A DNA stretch of 64,000 nt from the NCBI RefSeq assembly GCF_024763615.1, contig NC_077224.1:2480001-2544000 (forward strand), written 5' to 3'. The position numbers were made by a program, and so were the translations under genes. Below the pieces are notes generated by a model. The model searched no databases. It had not been told where the DNA came from and was given only the letters and a program-made list of their open reading frames with translations. Numbering within the stretch: the first letter of the stretch is position 1; each line of letters begins with the position of its first letter. The stretch comes from Phlebotomus papatasi. Its lineage: Eukaryota; Arthropoda; Insecta; Diptera; Psychodidae. Below, piece by piece: positions 11,554-22,044 of this stretch.

Positions 11554-11735
11554 TATGGCTCTTGCACACCTTTTAGATCGGTAAAATTTCAAGAAATCAA
11601 AATTCGCTTCTCTTTTTTTCTCAAAAGATTTGCATAAATATGTTCCATTCTTTCGGATTCAAAATTGGGCTGAATTAAATTTAATTTGGCGTGATTTTCA
11701 AAAGAAGAAGAAGAAGAGTGGAAAGAGTTAGGATA
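11554..11735. mobile_element. Palindromic MITE, copy 3, left part only
   Basis: Begins ATGGCTCTTGCACACC and follows the family through the GAAGAAGAAGAAGAGTGG block. It is then cut off where the CATAGCAAAA element begins (about 11742). The right half is not found after that element, so this is a truncation rather than a simple insertion. Confidence 0.6.
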
Positions 11736-11741
11736 AACATA

Positions 11742-12539
11742 ACCCATAGCAAAAGAAAGCAGAATAAGAATAACAAGCGAAAAATTCCTCAGAATTTTCC
11801 AGTATTTTTTCTTAAAAAAATCCATGGGAATTTTCCAGGAAATTCCCATGGATTTACACAGGAATTTTTTTGTTGAATACATCTATGGAAATGTCTCATA
11901 GTGGATTTTTCCACCTAAATAAAATGGAGAAAAATTTAAGTTGTCACATGCGTCTCGTGTTTTTATTTCCGAATATTAAAGAAAGAGCAAAGATCACGAG
12001 AATTTTAATATTTTTTACTAAACCAGCGATAACTAATTTACACTTTTTTATAAAAAAAAATAATTTAAAATACACATTATATGACATAAAAACAGTCTTA
12101 TTTTAGGTTGGTCGTATTTAATGTAATCACTTCACTATTATCTCCACTAATTTTATTATAATTGTCACAGGAATCACTAAAAATGTTTGCGGAAGGTTTG
12201 GAAACAAATTATCCATGTTGTCACAACTCGACAAGACATTCGAGAAAAAATAGTGGAAAAACCATGGAAAACCTTGTGGAAAGTTAGTAGAATTTTCCAC
12301 AGTATTTCTCCATCTTAATCCGCGGACGATTCAGGATTGATTTTTCATATAAATGTTCCTCGGAGTTCCGCGTAATTTAACGTTACAATTCCAGTGGATC
12401 GTACTTGAAATTCCAATGGAATTTCCGACTTCAAATTCCATGAAGAAATTCCTGGAATTTTAGTGTCAAATTCCGCGGATTATTGCAATTTGAACGCTAG
12501 TTTTCCACTTGAATTTCCATGGAATTTTGCTATCGGGGT
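11742..12539. mobile_element. CATAGCAAAA TIR element, copy B
   Basis: Starts CCCATAGCAAAAGAAAGC and ends TTTTGCTATCGGGG. The order of blocks matches copy A and, inverted, copy C: AACAAGCGAAAAATTCCTC, CATGGATTTACAC, CACATGCGTCTCGTGTTT, TCACTTCACTATTATCTCC, and the CCATGG-rich right part. No intact transposase frame. Confidence 0.7.
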
Positions 12540-13300
12540 GCCTTTATTTTCCCGTCAAATGATTTCATCAGATATCTTTCGGATTTCTGCAGAAAATATC
12601 TACACCTCTGCCGAAAAGCTGCCGATAAATCTGTAGATATTCCTATGAATTTTATTTGGGCTTGGGACAAAATTCGTCAGAAATTTTTGAAGACTTTCTG
12701 ACGAATCCTGGTGCATACTCTGACGAATTTCTGTGGATAATTTGTCGATTTTCTGTAGATTTTTCTACATGTCAGACTTTCCAAATAGCTGTGTCTGAAA
12801 AGATGGAATATTTTTCACTGAAGTTTGCAAAAGTCAATAGAGTTATTCTTGGTGATATCACAGTGTTTATCTAAAATAAAGAATTCTGCGACGCCGTGTT
12901 ATAAGTAGAGAATAGTGAAGTGATAACTTGAAATACACTGTCGACATAAAATTTGTGTTTTTGTATCATCCTATGAACGTTTTTTAAAAATGCAATATTT
13001 TTTCTTGAATCTTTTTACTTATCTAAAATGTTTAATCGGTAATGCATGTTAAGCAGAGCATACCATTTTCTTTGTAACTTCTACATTTTCTTGATAAATC
13101 GACAATATTTTTGTTGAGACAATGGAGACTATGCAGATTTCCAATGCAGAAATTCTGCCGAGAATTTGCAGATTTTCTAGGAAGAAATTCCGCCGAAAAT
13201 CTGCAGATTTTCTACAGAAAATCCACAGAAAATACTGGAATATACCGTTACAATTCAAAAAACCTCCGAGTAAAATCGGCAGGTAGACTAAAGATTTGAC
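12540..13300. repeat. TTCTGCAGAAAATCTGCCGA-type repeats with a TE fragment
   Basis: Two clusters (about 12560-12780 and 13120-13260) consist of variants of TCTGCAGAAAATCTGC / GCCGAAAATCTGCAG. The same vocabulary reappears at about 33480-33640. Between the clusters, about 12880-13010, is a fragment of the CATAGCAAAA family in reverse (GCGACGCCGTGTT, AATAGTGAAGTGATAAC). The PstI-like CTGCAG words create many small hairpins. Confidence 0.5.
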
Positions 13301-13359
13301 GGAGAGGTTATGTCATCAATCATTTGCTCAGTAAATGTCAAAGTTAAAACGTTTCAGTA

Positions 13360-13573
13360 GAGGAATTCCATAGCATTGTCGTATGACAAATTTAGAATTT
13401 TTATGTAATAAATTTGGGAAAACTATCGAAAATGCGATTCATATCAATTGATTGAAAAAGATTGACAGCAATACAGCTTTTTAATGCACACTGAGCTTAA
13501 ATATTGCCCTGTTCTGGAATATATACTACTAAAATTTGTCATATGACATTGTCATATCGTTACAGAATCCCAC
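13360..13573. mobile_element. GAATTC-type MITE, TA target
   Basis: Flanked by TA (13358-13359, 13574-13575). The imperfect inverted ends GAGGAATTCCATAGCATTGTC and GACATTGTCATATCG...GAATCCCAC include an inner TATGACAA block on both arms. About 214 bp. Related by its words to 36549-36890. Confidence 0.55.
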
Positions 13574-13575
13574 TA

Positions 13576-14949
13576 ATAAAGGTTTGAGGTTAGAATTTGC
13601 AATAACTTTAACTCGATTATTTAAATTCAATGTCTATGTGTTTTCAATGTTTTGATATTCGCAATAATACTAAGTAACTATTGAAAAGGCCATTTGAAAC
13701 TTAACAAACGCAGTGCGAACAAGAAGTTGAGACATAAGGAAAACAAATGTCTGCAATTTAAAATGTGCAACATGGAATTTAATTAAATTAGTATATATGG
13801 TTTTACTTTGCATTAGCAAACAAATGTATATATGGGCAAAAATTTCCTGTTTAATTAACTTATATTGGTAAAAACTTTCTCCTAACATAACAAGAGTCTG
13901 TCACACCAAAAAATGTTGCAACAAATCACACGGGCAAATTGATCAAGAAAATAATACAGATGGCAATTTTGATAATAAAAAAAAGAGACATGAAGTAGTG
14001 GCCCATAGGTATAGTCTAACAAATTAATAGCTTCTAGACAACAAGAGACTCAGGCGACATTTCACTTTCAAATTCCACACGATTTTTGTGCTCTCAAAGT
14101 GCCGCTGTGAACATGCATATTGTATGAAGAAAAAAAATTACCTTTATACCCTAAATATTTCTCACAATATAATTTCGTGTTTGCCAGATTAAACTGGATT
14201 TTATGCAAATTTATCAGCAAGAGTGCAAAAAATTGCACAATTTATGCCACACTTTTGCATTCCGGTCAATTACAACGAAAAAAAAACAGTCATTCAGATG
14301 TAATCCAACCTTCCAAATGGAGAGATAAACTAATGGTATCAATTTTAATGCAATGCAATTTTATCGGTTTAATTATTATCTCAATATGTGATTTTAGTAG
14401 CAAAAAAAAAGCGCACATGGGATTCAATAATTTAAATTATTTGCATTTTTTTCATTTTCATATCATTCATATTAATTAAAAAGAGATTTTCGCTAGTAAC
14501 TATATATATAAAAGCTTATTATGAGCTTAAATATTGATTTCTTGCTTTTGCCACTGGCAATAAATATTCCAAATAACATAATGCTTGTGTTCGGAAATGA
14601 AAAATAAACATTATTTTATGTTTATTTGATTTTTTTGTGAGTTATTGAGATCAGATAATAAAAATTAAATGATAATGGAGTACTTTTGAATATTAAGCAA
14701 GATTCCTACTAAAATTTGAACACTTGAAGTAAACTTTTAGATTAAATTGTTCTTTGGATTTCAAAGATAATATCTTCTAATGCTTTATTATATTTGACTT
14801 GAAAAGTAAATTATAAAAAGGAGTAAAGGGAGAAGTACTCGGTTAAAACATTAAGTTTAAATTAAGCGCTTCATAAGTTATTAAAGTCAATGACTTAGTT
14901 TTAGGGAGTTTGAGAACATTTTTAAAATTTTAAAAGAACTTAAAATACT
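13576..14949. other. Non-coding, apparently unique
   Basis: No TIRs, tandem repeats or convincing exons. The 119-residue frame at 14120-14479 is Lys/Phe/Ile/His rich, with no motif. Confidence 0.35.
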
Positions 14950-15146
14950 GCAATACTTTGTGGTGTATAGAGACAACAAAACGGCATGACTTATCCTTAA
15001 TACTAAGTATTTAATTAAGGCATTTGTAGAAGTCCTTAGTTAAGTAGTTTGTATTAAGGACATAAAAAGTATTTTCATTAAGTACTAAAATAAGGACTTC
15101 TGGCTAAGCACTTTTTAAGTGCTAATTGCAAGTTTATACCCTAAAG
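14950..15146. mobile_element. Fragment of the CCCGGCTAACAC element
   Basis: Matches the interior of the element at 28806-29780: AAGTACTTAATTAAGG-type words, GTAGTTTGTATTAAGG, and GGACTTCTGGCTAAGCA against GGACTTTCGACTAAGCA. The ends with CCCGGCTAACAC are absent, so it is truncated. It abuts a LINE 3' fragment. Confidence 0.6.
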
Positions 15147-15250
15147 CGGTCTTCAGACTAGAGGTTTAGCCCAGTTCCCAAAGGCCTCAAAATCCTGAAT
15201 ACCGCTGAATACCGAGCAATTTTATTGCTCTTTGAGAGCCTAATAGGTCA
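15147..15250 (-). mobile_element. LINE 3'-end fragment
   Basis: On the minus strand it reads AATAAAATTGCTC..., CAGGATTTTG, AACTGGGCTAAAC, TCTAGTCTGAAGACCGC. This is the same order as the 3' end of the larger LINE at about 57345-57425. A short 5'-truncated copy is typical of non-LTR retrotransposons. Confidence 0.7.
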
Positions 15251-16620
15251 ATCATCTTTAATAATCCAATCCTAAGTTAAATTTTTCCAAAAATTGTGAT
15301 TGATAAGAAATTAGAGCAGTTAAGCCATATGACTATAAGTCTTAAGTCGGAAACCCGTATAACAGTTATAGGTTAGTCTCCGGCGAATGGCCTTCAAAGT
15401 TGAAACCAATTTCTTACTTTCACATACAAATGCGTATTGGAATTTTTCTGCACTCGTAATCGTTATGCTAAATATTTAAAAAGTGAGAAGTTTTTCCGTA
15501 TTATACGATACCTTTCCATATGAAGGGATTAATATACTAAATTTTTGTATAAATAAATTTTTTCCTTGGAGCACTGTGAGCTGAGTCCCACATTAATTTA
15601 AGAATTGGCTTCAAACAGCTCCATATAAAAAGGCCAACTTGCCAGGCGCTTGGTTATAGGGGAAAGCCTTAATGTTGATGGATTATTCATTGAATACTTA
15701 AGTAAATTTGACAAAAACACTCATCGAGTTATTTTAATAAAGTCTATACTAGTGAGTATATTTACTATGCCCTGTATAATATTTCAAGATAATCTTCTAA
15801 GTTTCATAAACAATACCTTAAAGTCAAAATATAAAAAAAATATATCAAACATACTGGTCCTCTCCTAAATTTTTTTCAAAATTCCTTTTGTATTGTTTTA
15901 TTTCTAAAAAAAAATCTCTCTATGACGCTTATCTGCTTGTTTAAAGATTTCATATAAATACTCATTGAGAATTATTTCATGCAATGAGGTCCGGAAATCG
16001 TCAAAAGTGGAAAATCACATCAGTGGTCAAGTCTTCAAGTTCTCAGAGAACGAAACTCGGAGAAGAACTTGAAGACTTCACCACTGATGAAGGCTTGGAC
16101 ACTGAACCGAAAGCTCTGGAAAAAGTTGATTCATTTTCCCTCAGTAATTTTCCACTTCCGACGATTTCCGGGCCCCCATTGATAAAATTAGTTTTACGTT
16201 GCTTGGCCAAAATTCTGTCAAAAGTGCAATTTTTGACGAAAACTGTTCCCAATGTGTAGAGGCCTTTAAACCGATATGACCGCCTGGAGGCGGTCTTTAC
16301 CTTTTCACACCTGGCGCCCAAACGGAAAGAGATAATGAAGAATGGATGGTATTTTTGAGTTCAGTGGACCATTAATTACCCTGGACAAAATTATTTAACT
16401 GCTTTTTTGGATATTAAAGAAAACACTGTTAGAGGGTTAAGATGGAACAGGAGTTGAGATCTATTACAATCTAATCCATCTATTAGGGATTTCGCGAAAC
16501 TACAGCCTCCATCATTATTTCAAAGTACTGTATGCTCTTTTCCTGTAATATACTGGAAGTAATCTTTCCGTAATTCTTTTTTCTATTCTAAAGACTGGTG
16601 CAGGGCCTCTTATGGTGGTA
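15251..16620. other. Non-coding with a local hairpin
   Basis: Mostly AT-rich. Around 16021-16085, AGTGGTCAAGTCTTCAAGTT and AACTTGAAGACTTCACCACT form a strong inverted repeat with a ~25-nt loop region. At about 16276-16300 ACCGCCTGGAGGCGGT forms a small GC-rich stem. An open frame at 15984-16259 (91 residues) spans the first hairpin; it is not recognisable and I do not call it a gene. Confidence 0.4.
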
Positions 16621-16831
16621 GGGGAAGGTGCTCTCCCTTCGAACGTTCATGCCTTCGAATTATGTGAATTTCTTTTGTTTTTCGTAACAGATTTACACAA
16701 AATTATCACGGAATTATCAACAAATGATAAGCCAAATATTATTTAATAGAAATGTGTAAGTCTCTTAGGAAAACTAAAAAAAAATCACATTATTCGAAGG
16801 CATGAACGTTCGAAAGGAGAGTACTTTCCCC
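16621..16831. mobile_element. GGGGAAAGT-CGAACGTTCATG MITE, copy 1
   Basis: TA on each side (16619-16620, 16832-16833). The inverted ends are long: GGGGAAGGTGCTCTCCCTTC on the left and, inverted, GGGGAAAGTACTCTCCTTTC on the right, both followed by GAACGTTCATGCCTTCGAA. Related copies at 26891-27531 and 55538-55752. Non-coding. Confidence 0.85.
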
Positions 16832-16970
16832 TAATACCTAATTTGTGTAATCCAGGAATGGATGATTTTGACCCTTTCTGATCCCCTACGAATCCCTTTT
16901 GATCCATAAATGATCCATTGTTTTTTACTAGTGCGCCTGAATAGGATAATCTTTATATCCTAAATTCTAA

Positions 16971-17631
16971 ATTATCACACCGCTGGGAAATAAGTTTATT
17001 CTGATTATAAAAAAGAATATATGAAAGCATGGAAAATTTCAGTATTAATTGAGCCTTAGGTCTAAAGCCTGTATTAGCATCTGTATGATTAGCATTAATT
17101 TTGTAAACATTTGAGAGAATTTCCATATTTCCTTCTAAGAAAACTGTTTAGAAGTGCTTCCTTTCTGTAATGGAGTTTCTTTGAAGGAAGTGTCAATAAA
17201 AATTCTAACGAGAAAAGGCATTAACATATTTTCAACAAAATGTAAAGGTAATAAAATCTCCTTTTAACTATTGGGAAATAGTCCATTATACGAGTCGAAG
17301 ACTTTGTGAAACAATTAACCAAGACATGGATATATTTTGTTCTAATTAACATTACTTACGACGACGGTTGATGACAAGAAGAAAGGAAAATGGAATGAGG
17401 TGAAACTTTTACCATATGGTAATTTTTATTGTAATAATTACTTCATTAAAAGGTTGGAGTTCTTCTTCTGAAAAGAAGCTGACTTCATTTTTTGCTACTT
17501 CTGACATTTCAAAGAGGAAGGTTGTGCAGAAACCTGGCTTCGAACACTTCATATTTTTCTCATAGGGTGAAAGGAACACCTATTGACACTTTAAGAACTC
17601 ATGTCAGGACTTACTGACATCCTACTCTGTA
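16971..17631 (+). repeat. Left arm of a 660-bp inverted repeat
   Basis: Starts ATTATCACACCGCTGGG and continues through landmarks AGGTCTAAAGCCTGTATTAG, AGTCGAAGACTTTGTGAAAC, GAAAAGAAGCTGACTTCATT and GTGAAAGGAACACCTATTGA. All of these recur in inverted order at 20236-20895 with only a few per cent of differences. The arms enclose a 2.6-kb spacer. It could be a foldback transposon or two independent inverted insertions of one element. No coding frame. Confidence 0.85.
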
Positions 17632-19736
17632 AATAAATTTTAACATTTTTAGAAAAGTGTCAATAGGGGTTCCCTGTCGAAGAGGTGTTCCTTCGACCCT
17701 ATTACTTTGATGAATCTGACCAAATGACTATATATTTTTAATAGGCAGATTTAAGGTAATGTATTTCCTAAAAAAAATTATCAAAATCATTAAATTACTA
17801 TTTAAGGAAAAAGTATGAAGTGTTCGAAGACACAGTATGTGCGAAACCTGAAAGCTTTCCCTTATTACAGAAATGTCGCTTTTATAGTGATCATTTCAAG
17901 TTTTTTCATATTTAAATAACTTTGCATAAATTTCAAATAAATCTTAAATTTTTAAATTTCTTTTTTCTGTATTATTTTATTTGCATTTAACATTTAGGAG
18001 GCATTATTGTTTTTTTTTTTTTTTTTGAAGCAGAGAAAGGCCAAATTTTTATTTGATAAGTTTTTGATTTATCTCGATAAGACTCTCCTTCGCCTATCAC
18101 TTACCATTCTCTCTGGCAACTTAACATTTGATGACTATCTCATGGCGAAAGCTTTGTGATGCGATAACATTTAATAATTTTGCTTTAGATTAATATCAAG
18201 TGAAAGATATTATGCTTTCAAGGAGGGAAAAACTGTCTCTGCGGATGGAAATGAAAGACATTTGGTGAAAGAAATTCAATGCAATAAGTCCAATTAAGAT
18301 GGTACTTAAAGTTGATTTATATTTTTACACAAAATAGCACACAATGTCATCGAAAATGAGTTCTAGAAACACAAATATAATTCTCAGCATGACAATTTCT
18401 ATCTCAGTGGAAATGTGCTGAAAAGATCTTTCAAAAACAAGCCCAAGAAATGAGAAGATATGCAATGTTTCAATGGCATTTTCTCATGGATTATGTTTCT
18501 TTTTTTTTGCATTTCTGCTACATCATATTATGTATCTATATCTTCTCTGCAGATAGAGAGAGAGACAATTCTTATTAGTTATTATGTTGAGTCTAGACAA
18601 TGGCTTATTAATGTATTCTTGAGATAAATTTTTGCCTCTTCCAACGAATTGCAGAGTGTATAACATAATTCTCAAAACAAAAGGTGCACAAGGGGGCATG
18701 AAGAGATGGAGAACAGACCCATTAAATTGTACAATTTGCGGGAATTCAATTGAGAAAAAGTGATAAAGAAGTTTTCTTTTATTGCTTGATGGTCTTTTGT
18801 GTGTGAATCTCTCATCTTTCTTCAGTCTCTCTTATTAGAGACCTTGTCTTAGGTCTCGCTTTTAATTCACAAAATTAAGATTACTCCAAAGTTTAAAAGT
18901 TGGATGTATTGAATTGTTAAGATTTTACAAGAGAGAAAGAACATATAATGTTTGGAAAAACATTTTCCAAGGCATCTTGTAGAGTTCATGAACCATTTGT
19001 CTCTCTCGATTTTCACGTCTTTGAAAACCCAAACAATAGAAAAGGAAAATTCGCAGAGTGCCCGAAGTGCCATTGTTTTTGAATATCGATTTGTGTAACC
19101 TGCTGAAAAAATAAATATTCATAATTTTAGAGCAGGAATTACCGATATGAACCAATTCATACTTATTCGGATTTTTAAAGTATTGAAAACGATTTTTTCG
19201 AAGCCATTATTTGGATGAAAAATATGAAATATATAGTAAAGTGGGGTAATTGGATTATTTTCCGAAGAGTGCTACTAAAACGCTTGTTTTTGGACTGATG
19301 AAATTCTTTTTTACTTCTTCTCAATCCATAGAATTATTCACTGTTTCATTCAGAAACATAATATAAAAAAAATATATTAAAAATATTAAAGAAAAATTAT
19401 AAAATAATGATAATACTGAAATAAGTCAGCATGCACTAACTGGGTCGCCTTTTCGCTAGTTCACTTTTAATTAAACTTTTGGATTTAAAATACTTTTTTC
19501 ACAAGGAAACAATAAATGTTTTCAATAATCCAGCTGTCATTAGCGAAAATATCACTGCTAAAGAATTTTTAGTTAAGAACCCAGCTGGCACAAGATTGAA
19601 ATGAGACGATTACACTCACTTATTTAATGGATAAAAATATTATTTTTGCATTGTCTCAAACTTGACTAGTTCTATTATGTTACTGTAGTGACTATATTAC
19701 GGAAATAAAAATAAAAATATTATTTTAAGTGGATTA
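17632..19736. other. Spacer of the inverted repeat (left part)
   Basis: The first ~200 bp contain diverged pieces of the arm (GTGTCAATAGGGGTTCC..., AGTATGAAGTGTTCGAAG), i.e. a partial third copy. After that, 17900-19700 looks like unique non-coding DNA with a poly-T run (18005-18026) and a GAGAGAGAGAC tract near 18556. No exon seen. Confidence 0.45.
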
Positions 19737-20157
19737 AGGTAAGTGTGCCAAATTCCGGCCAGCTTGCAATTCCGGCCACCTTTTTTATTCCTCGAATTTC
19801 CATGAAGTTTTAGTTTTTATATACTCTAGAGATTATATTTTGCAAAACATAAAATGCAATTTCGACAAACGAGCTGACGTGAAACAGACATTGGAAGAAA
19901 TCCCGAAGGGCAAGGAACTATGAGAATAAAGGTGGCCGAAATAGGGGACTAAAGCCATCTTTATATTTTTATTCATTTTAAAATCTACTAAGAATGAGTT
20001 TAGAGAAAATAAAGACGATAAATTTTTAATAATTTTCCAAGCAACACTCCTTAAGAAAAAGGAATAAAAAAATCAATCTGTATTAAAAATATTACATTTC
20101 AAATTTGAGACTTTGGCGCTTGCATGCAACTATATCGAAATTTGGCACACTTACCCC
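19737..20157. mobile_element. GGTAAGTGTGCCAAAT MITE, copy 1
   Basis: Ends AGGTAAGTGTGCCAAATTCC and, inverted, GGGGTAAGTGTGCCAAATTTC. Internal blocks: TTCCTCGAATTTCCATGAA, GACGTGAAACAGACATTGG, GGTGGCCGAAATAGGG. The left TA is present and the right one is mutated. Nearly full alignment to 27036-27462. Non-coding. Confidence 0.85.
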
Positions 20158-20235
20158 AGTCATAAATGATCCAGATAGTGAAGCGCCCGGATTAGCACAC
20201 TTTACTATAAATGTTCGAATTTCGTATTCAAAATG

Positions 20236-20895
20236 ATACAGGGTAGGGTGTCAATAAGTCCTGACAGGAGTTCTTGAAATGTCAATAGGTGTTCCTTTCA
20301 CCCTATGGGAAAAGTATGAAGTGCTCGAAGCCAGATTTCTACACAGCCTTCCCCTTTGAAATGTCAGAAGTAGCAAAATGAAGTCAGCTTCTTTTCAGAA
20401 GAAGAACTCCAACCTTTTAATGAAGTAATTATTACAATAAAAATTACCATATGCGGTAAAAGTTTCACCTCATTCCATTTTCCTTTCTTCTTGTCATCAA
20501 ACGTCGTGGTAAGTAATGTTAATTAGAACAGAATATATCCATGTCTTTGTTAATTGTTTCACAAAGTCTTCGACTCGTATAATGGACTATTTCCCAATAG
20601 TTAAAAGGAGATTTTATTACCTTTACATTTTGTTGAAAATATGTTAATGCCTTTTCTCGTTAGAATTTTTATTGACACTTCCTTCAAAGAAACTCCATTA
20701 CAGAAAGGAAGCACTTCTAAACAGTTTTCTTAGAAGGAAATATGGAAATTGTCACAAATGTTTACAAAATTAATGCTAATCACACAGATGCTGATACAGG
20801 CTTTAGACCTAAGGCTCAATTAATACTGAAATTTTCCACGCTTTTTATATTTTTTTTATAATCATAATAAACTTATTTCTCAACGGTGTGATAAT
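20236..20895 (-). repeat. Right arm of the 660-bp inverted repeat
   Basis: Inverted complement of 16971-17631, ending CAACGGTGTGATAAT. It has a few substitutions and small indels relative to the left arm. Confidence 0.85.
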
Positions 20896-21137
20896 GTAGA
20901 ATATTTATTGAAATTCACTCATAGATAATTGTAATAGCTCTCCGGTTATTATCTTTTCATACACTTTTATGATACCGGTTTAATAAGGATTAAATTGATG
21001 TATAAGTTAAAAAAAAACATACCGAAATATAAAATGCTTAAGAAAATCACATTTTGGGGTATTTTTGCATGAGTAATAAGCATCCGGACAAATCAAAAAG
21101 TAAATCCGAGAAAGGTCTAGCATTTATGGGTACATTA

Positions 21138-22044
21138 GGGGAGACTGGGGCAAAAAGTCACAAATCGAAAAATTCAAAATTCAATATCTTCCAAGGTAAA
21201 AAAGATAGCGGCTCAAATTTTTTTCTATAGATAGCCTCCATGGACCTTCTTCAATGTCGTAAGTTTCTTAGAATTCGAACTAGGAATTTAGAAAATAAAG
21301 ACTATCGAAATGTTTAGCCCTATTTTTGTAATATTTTCCTTGCAGAAGGTAACAATTATTACCTACTTATTTTCCAAAATTGCTGCACCGGTGAATATTT
21401 TCTAAATATTTTTGTATTTTTTGAATACGAATCCGCTATCTATTTTAGAATATCACAAAAGTTCTTTTCTCCAGAAATCCTTTTATTAAAAATGGCCACT
21501 TGGGGTAAAAAGTAACAAAAGGTATACAGCAAAAAGTAACAATAAAACGACGCAATTTCTGATGACTCACGTAGAGAAGAAACGATATTTTCCTGTCTCG
21601 CAGCTTCTTGTTTGCATTGGTCAAACGATTTGCAATCTTTTGTGTGTGTTTTTTTTTTTCTAAAATACCTTGAAAAGTGCTTTTCTCGTTTTCTCACTTT
21701 TCTCGCAGAGAAAACGGTGTTTTAGAATAAATTTTCTATGAAAATATATCCTCTAGGTAATTTTTTCAAATTTACGGAAGCTTGTAATAAAGCGAATCAA
21801 AATATGATAATACCCCATGTCTGTTACTATTTGCCCCAGCATTTTTGAGAATAGTCACAAAATTACATTTTAAAAATGGGCTCGATAAACGTATTTCCTT
21901 ATAAAATAGAGGAACATTACTTTCACAAAGTTGTAGAGCGGTAAATTTTCTATAAAACTGCGCTAATTAGAAATTTTTGAAGCGCTCGAGTAGCTTGCAA
22001 AAAAATAAAATATCCATTTTGTGACTTTTTGCCCCAGTTTCCCC
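21138..22044. mobile_element. GGGGAGACTGGGGCAAAAAGTCAC element
   Basis: Left end GGGGAGACTGGGGCAAAAAG and inverted right end GGGGAAACTGGGGCAAAAAG, with TA before the left end (21136-21137). About 0.9 kb. The interior repeats GGGTAAAAAGTAACAA-type phrases. A minus-strand frame at 21440-21697 (85 residues, basic start) might be a transposase remnant, but no motif is certain. The 20.9-21.14 kb flank is plain AT-rich DNA. Confidence 0.75.

Noticed and set aside
16276..16300. GC-rich stem ACCGCCTGGAGGCGGT as a transcription terminator
   Set aside because: Intrinsic terminators of this type are bacterial; in insect DNA it is only a short hairpin.
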